From positions 16,264 to 34,400 of the forward strand of contig CAUDNR010004583.1 of assembly GCA_958430865.1 (NCBI GenBank): a stretch of DNA of 18,137 nt, in the 5' to 3' direction. The position numbers and the translations under genes are program-made. The notes beneath the pieces were generated by a model that searched no databases, was not told where the DNA came from, and was given only the letters and a program-made list of their open reading frames with translations. This DNA comes from Entrophospora sp. SA101 (Eukaryota > Glomeromycota > Glomeromycetes > Entrophosporales > Entrophosporaceae). Positions 17,024 through 18,137 of this stretch are shown in pieces. The first letter of the stretch is position 1, and the number at the start of each line of letters is the position of its first letter.

Positions 17024-17344
17024 ATGTTAAAAAAAAATCAGAAATTGACTGATGATTATCAGAAATTAAATAAAAAAAATCAGAAATTGACTGATGATTA
17101 TCAGAAATTGAATGATGATTATCAGAACTTAATATTAATATTAACTGTAATATTCGTAAATTATTTAGAATGTAATAATAATAATGAGTTTGAGGGATTA
17201 AAAATTTATAATTATTATAATAATAATGAAACTAAAAACCAACCTGCATCCATTGCAGGAATTTATAATTTCACGATAAAATTTATATTAATATTAATAA
17301 TAGTTTTACCACTCTTTTTATTTTATGATGAATTCAATATATAA
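17024..17344 (+). CDS. Possible small coiled-coil membrane protein
   Basis: This 106-residue frame starts at an ATG. Residues 3-16 (KKNQKLTDDYQKLN) are repeated exactly at 17-30 and partly at 31-36. The DNA repeat is 42 bp, a whole number of codons and close to four helical turns, giving a charged coiled-coil-like start. A hydrophobic stretch of about 13 residues follows (36-48), then an Asn/Tyr-rich loop (NNNNEF, NYYNNNE), a QPASIAG segment, and a long hydrophobic helix near 83-101 (FTIKFILILIIVLPLFLF) ending YDEFNI. One or two membrane passes are plausible. No family was recognised. AT-rich DNA can produce such frames by chance, so this is a tentative gene; an upstream exon cannot be excluded. 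Confidence 0.4.
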   Translation: MLKKNQKLTDDYQKLNKKNQKLTDDYQKLNDDYQNLILILTVIFVNYLECNNNNEFEGLKIYNYYNNNETKNQPASIAGIYNFTIKFILILIIVLPLFLFYDEFNI

Positions 17345-17584
17345 AACTTTTAAATGTGTTTCTTTTTAATATTAATGTATGTGTATATATATTATATTGT
17401 TATTATTATATTAATATACTGTTAATCATTTACAAAGAAATTAAAAATAATAATCCAGGCAAGATACAATTATCATTTGTTACTTGATCTATCCAAAGAG
17501 CTAATGAAGGCGGATTGATTGATATAATTCATTATTTTATTGAAAAAAAAATGTAAAAATAAAAATAAATAAAATTTTTAAAAA
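17345..17584. other. AT-rich spacer
   Basis: TAT-rich low-complexity sequence at 17360-17420. The minus strand at 17511-17428 can be read as SINPPSLALWIDQVTNDNCI and on to a stop, which looks weakly protein-like but has no family or exon signals. Confidence 0.35.
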
Positions 17585-17850
17585 AACATCATAAAAAAAT
17601 CATAATAATAAATCATAAAAAATCTTATAAAAATCTTATAAAAATCTTATAAAAATCTTAAAAATCTTATAAAAATCTTATAAAAATCTTAAAAATCTTA
17701 ATCATAAAAAAATCATAATGATAAATCATAAAAAATCTTATAAAAATCTTAAAAATCTTATAAAAATCTTATAAAAATCTTAAAAGTCTTAATCATAAAA
17801 AAATCATGATAAATCATAAAAAATAATCTTAATCATAAAAAAATTAATAA
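17585..17850 (+). repeat. A/T minisatellite with higher-order structure
   Basis: The basic unit is AATCTTATAAA (11-12 bp), interspersed with a shorter AATCTTAAA variant. A longer segment, AATCATAAAAAAATCATAAT or a close variant, recurs near 17588, 17699 and 17795, dividing the array into higher-order units of about 100-110 bp. It has no coding capacity. Confidence 0.85.
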
Positions 17851-18137
17851 TAACAGTCAGTGTGCAAATCCTTTCTCTTTTTTTTAATTAGTGTGTGTAA
17901 CATTCACTTGAATGCCAAAAATTTCTTTTAACATTTATAACACATAAACTTCTTAATAGATTAAAAAAATGATATATATAAAAAATTTTCTTGAAGTTTC
18001 AATAAATATTTTGGCATCTTTTATTTAAAATAAAGCCGCTTTTTGAACTCATAATAGTGGGTCAAAATACACACGAAAATTTACACTAAAAACGTTGATT
18101 CTTTTCAACAAGGCAACTTTATGCTGATTACAATAGT
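17851..18137. other. AT-rich right edge without recognisable features
   Basis: No open frame above background, no paired repeat and no RNA signature was found between the minisatellite and the window end. Confidence 0.5.

Noticed and set aside
17428..17511. Minus-strand peptide SINPPSLALWIDQVTN
   Set aside because: No splice signals or family, and a competing ATG frame exists. It is too short to separate from chance.
1..18137. tRNA genes, rRNA, CRISPR arrays and bacterial-type operons
   Set aside because: No A/B-box pair, conserved rRNA block or regular repeat-spacer array was found. The tandem arrays have no unique spacers, and the spliced gene structure shows a eukaryotic nuclear context.

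Overview
The window looks like a gene-poor, repeat-rich piece of an AT-rich fungal nuclear genome, most likely an arbuscular mycorrhizal fungus (Glomeromycotina, Rhizophagus-like). The reasons are the very low GC content, short introns of about 90-115 nt, a cluster of small secreted cysteine-rich proteins, Tc1/mariner relics of a kind I associate with these fungi, and a splicing-factor gene with an AT-AC (U12-type) intron. The species assignment is inference; no database was searched.

Layout. 25-1100 (minus strand): first four coding exons of an ES2/DGCR14 (ESS-2) spliceosome-associated protein gene that runs off the left edge. Its second intron has AT-AC ends with U12-type donor and branch motifs. 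1240-1573 (minus): frameshifted relic of a repeat-encoded protein. 1926-2228 (minus): small Myb/SANT-like gene with an unresolved 5' end. 2325-4491 and 6415-8554: two copies of a 2.1-kb block, each holding a minisatellite array, a foldback (MITE-like) element and a ten-cysteine secreted protein gene on the minus strand. A third, more diverged gene copy with its own flanks lies at 11960-12870. Between and after these are Tc1/mariner fragments (4828-5133, 8768-8928, 14596-14735), dispersed repeats, two further minisatellite arrays in opposite orientations (8934-9230 and 9840-10440), a structured GC-rich island (9431-9560) and a relic of a GTP cyclohydrolase I gene (11170-11400, minus). The right third is mostly AT-rich repeat sequence with a possible small coiled-coil membrane protein (17024-17344, plus) and an A/T minisatellite (17585-17850).

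The coherent system here is the secreted-protein cluster. Three same-strand paralogs share a near-identical signal peptide, a constant number of cysteines and the same core promoter (TATA-like box followed by the palindrome GGTTTAAACC). Copies 1 and 2 share about 1.41 kb of downstream DNA in which I see no difference, yet their mature proteins differ at 13 of 47 aligned residues. This is the pattern expected if homogenised flanks surround a diversifying gene.
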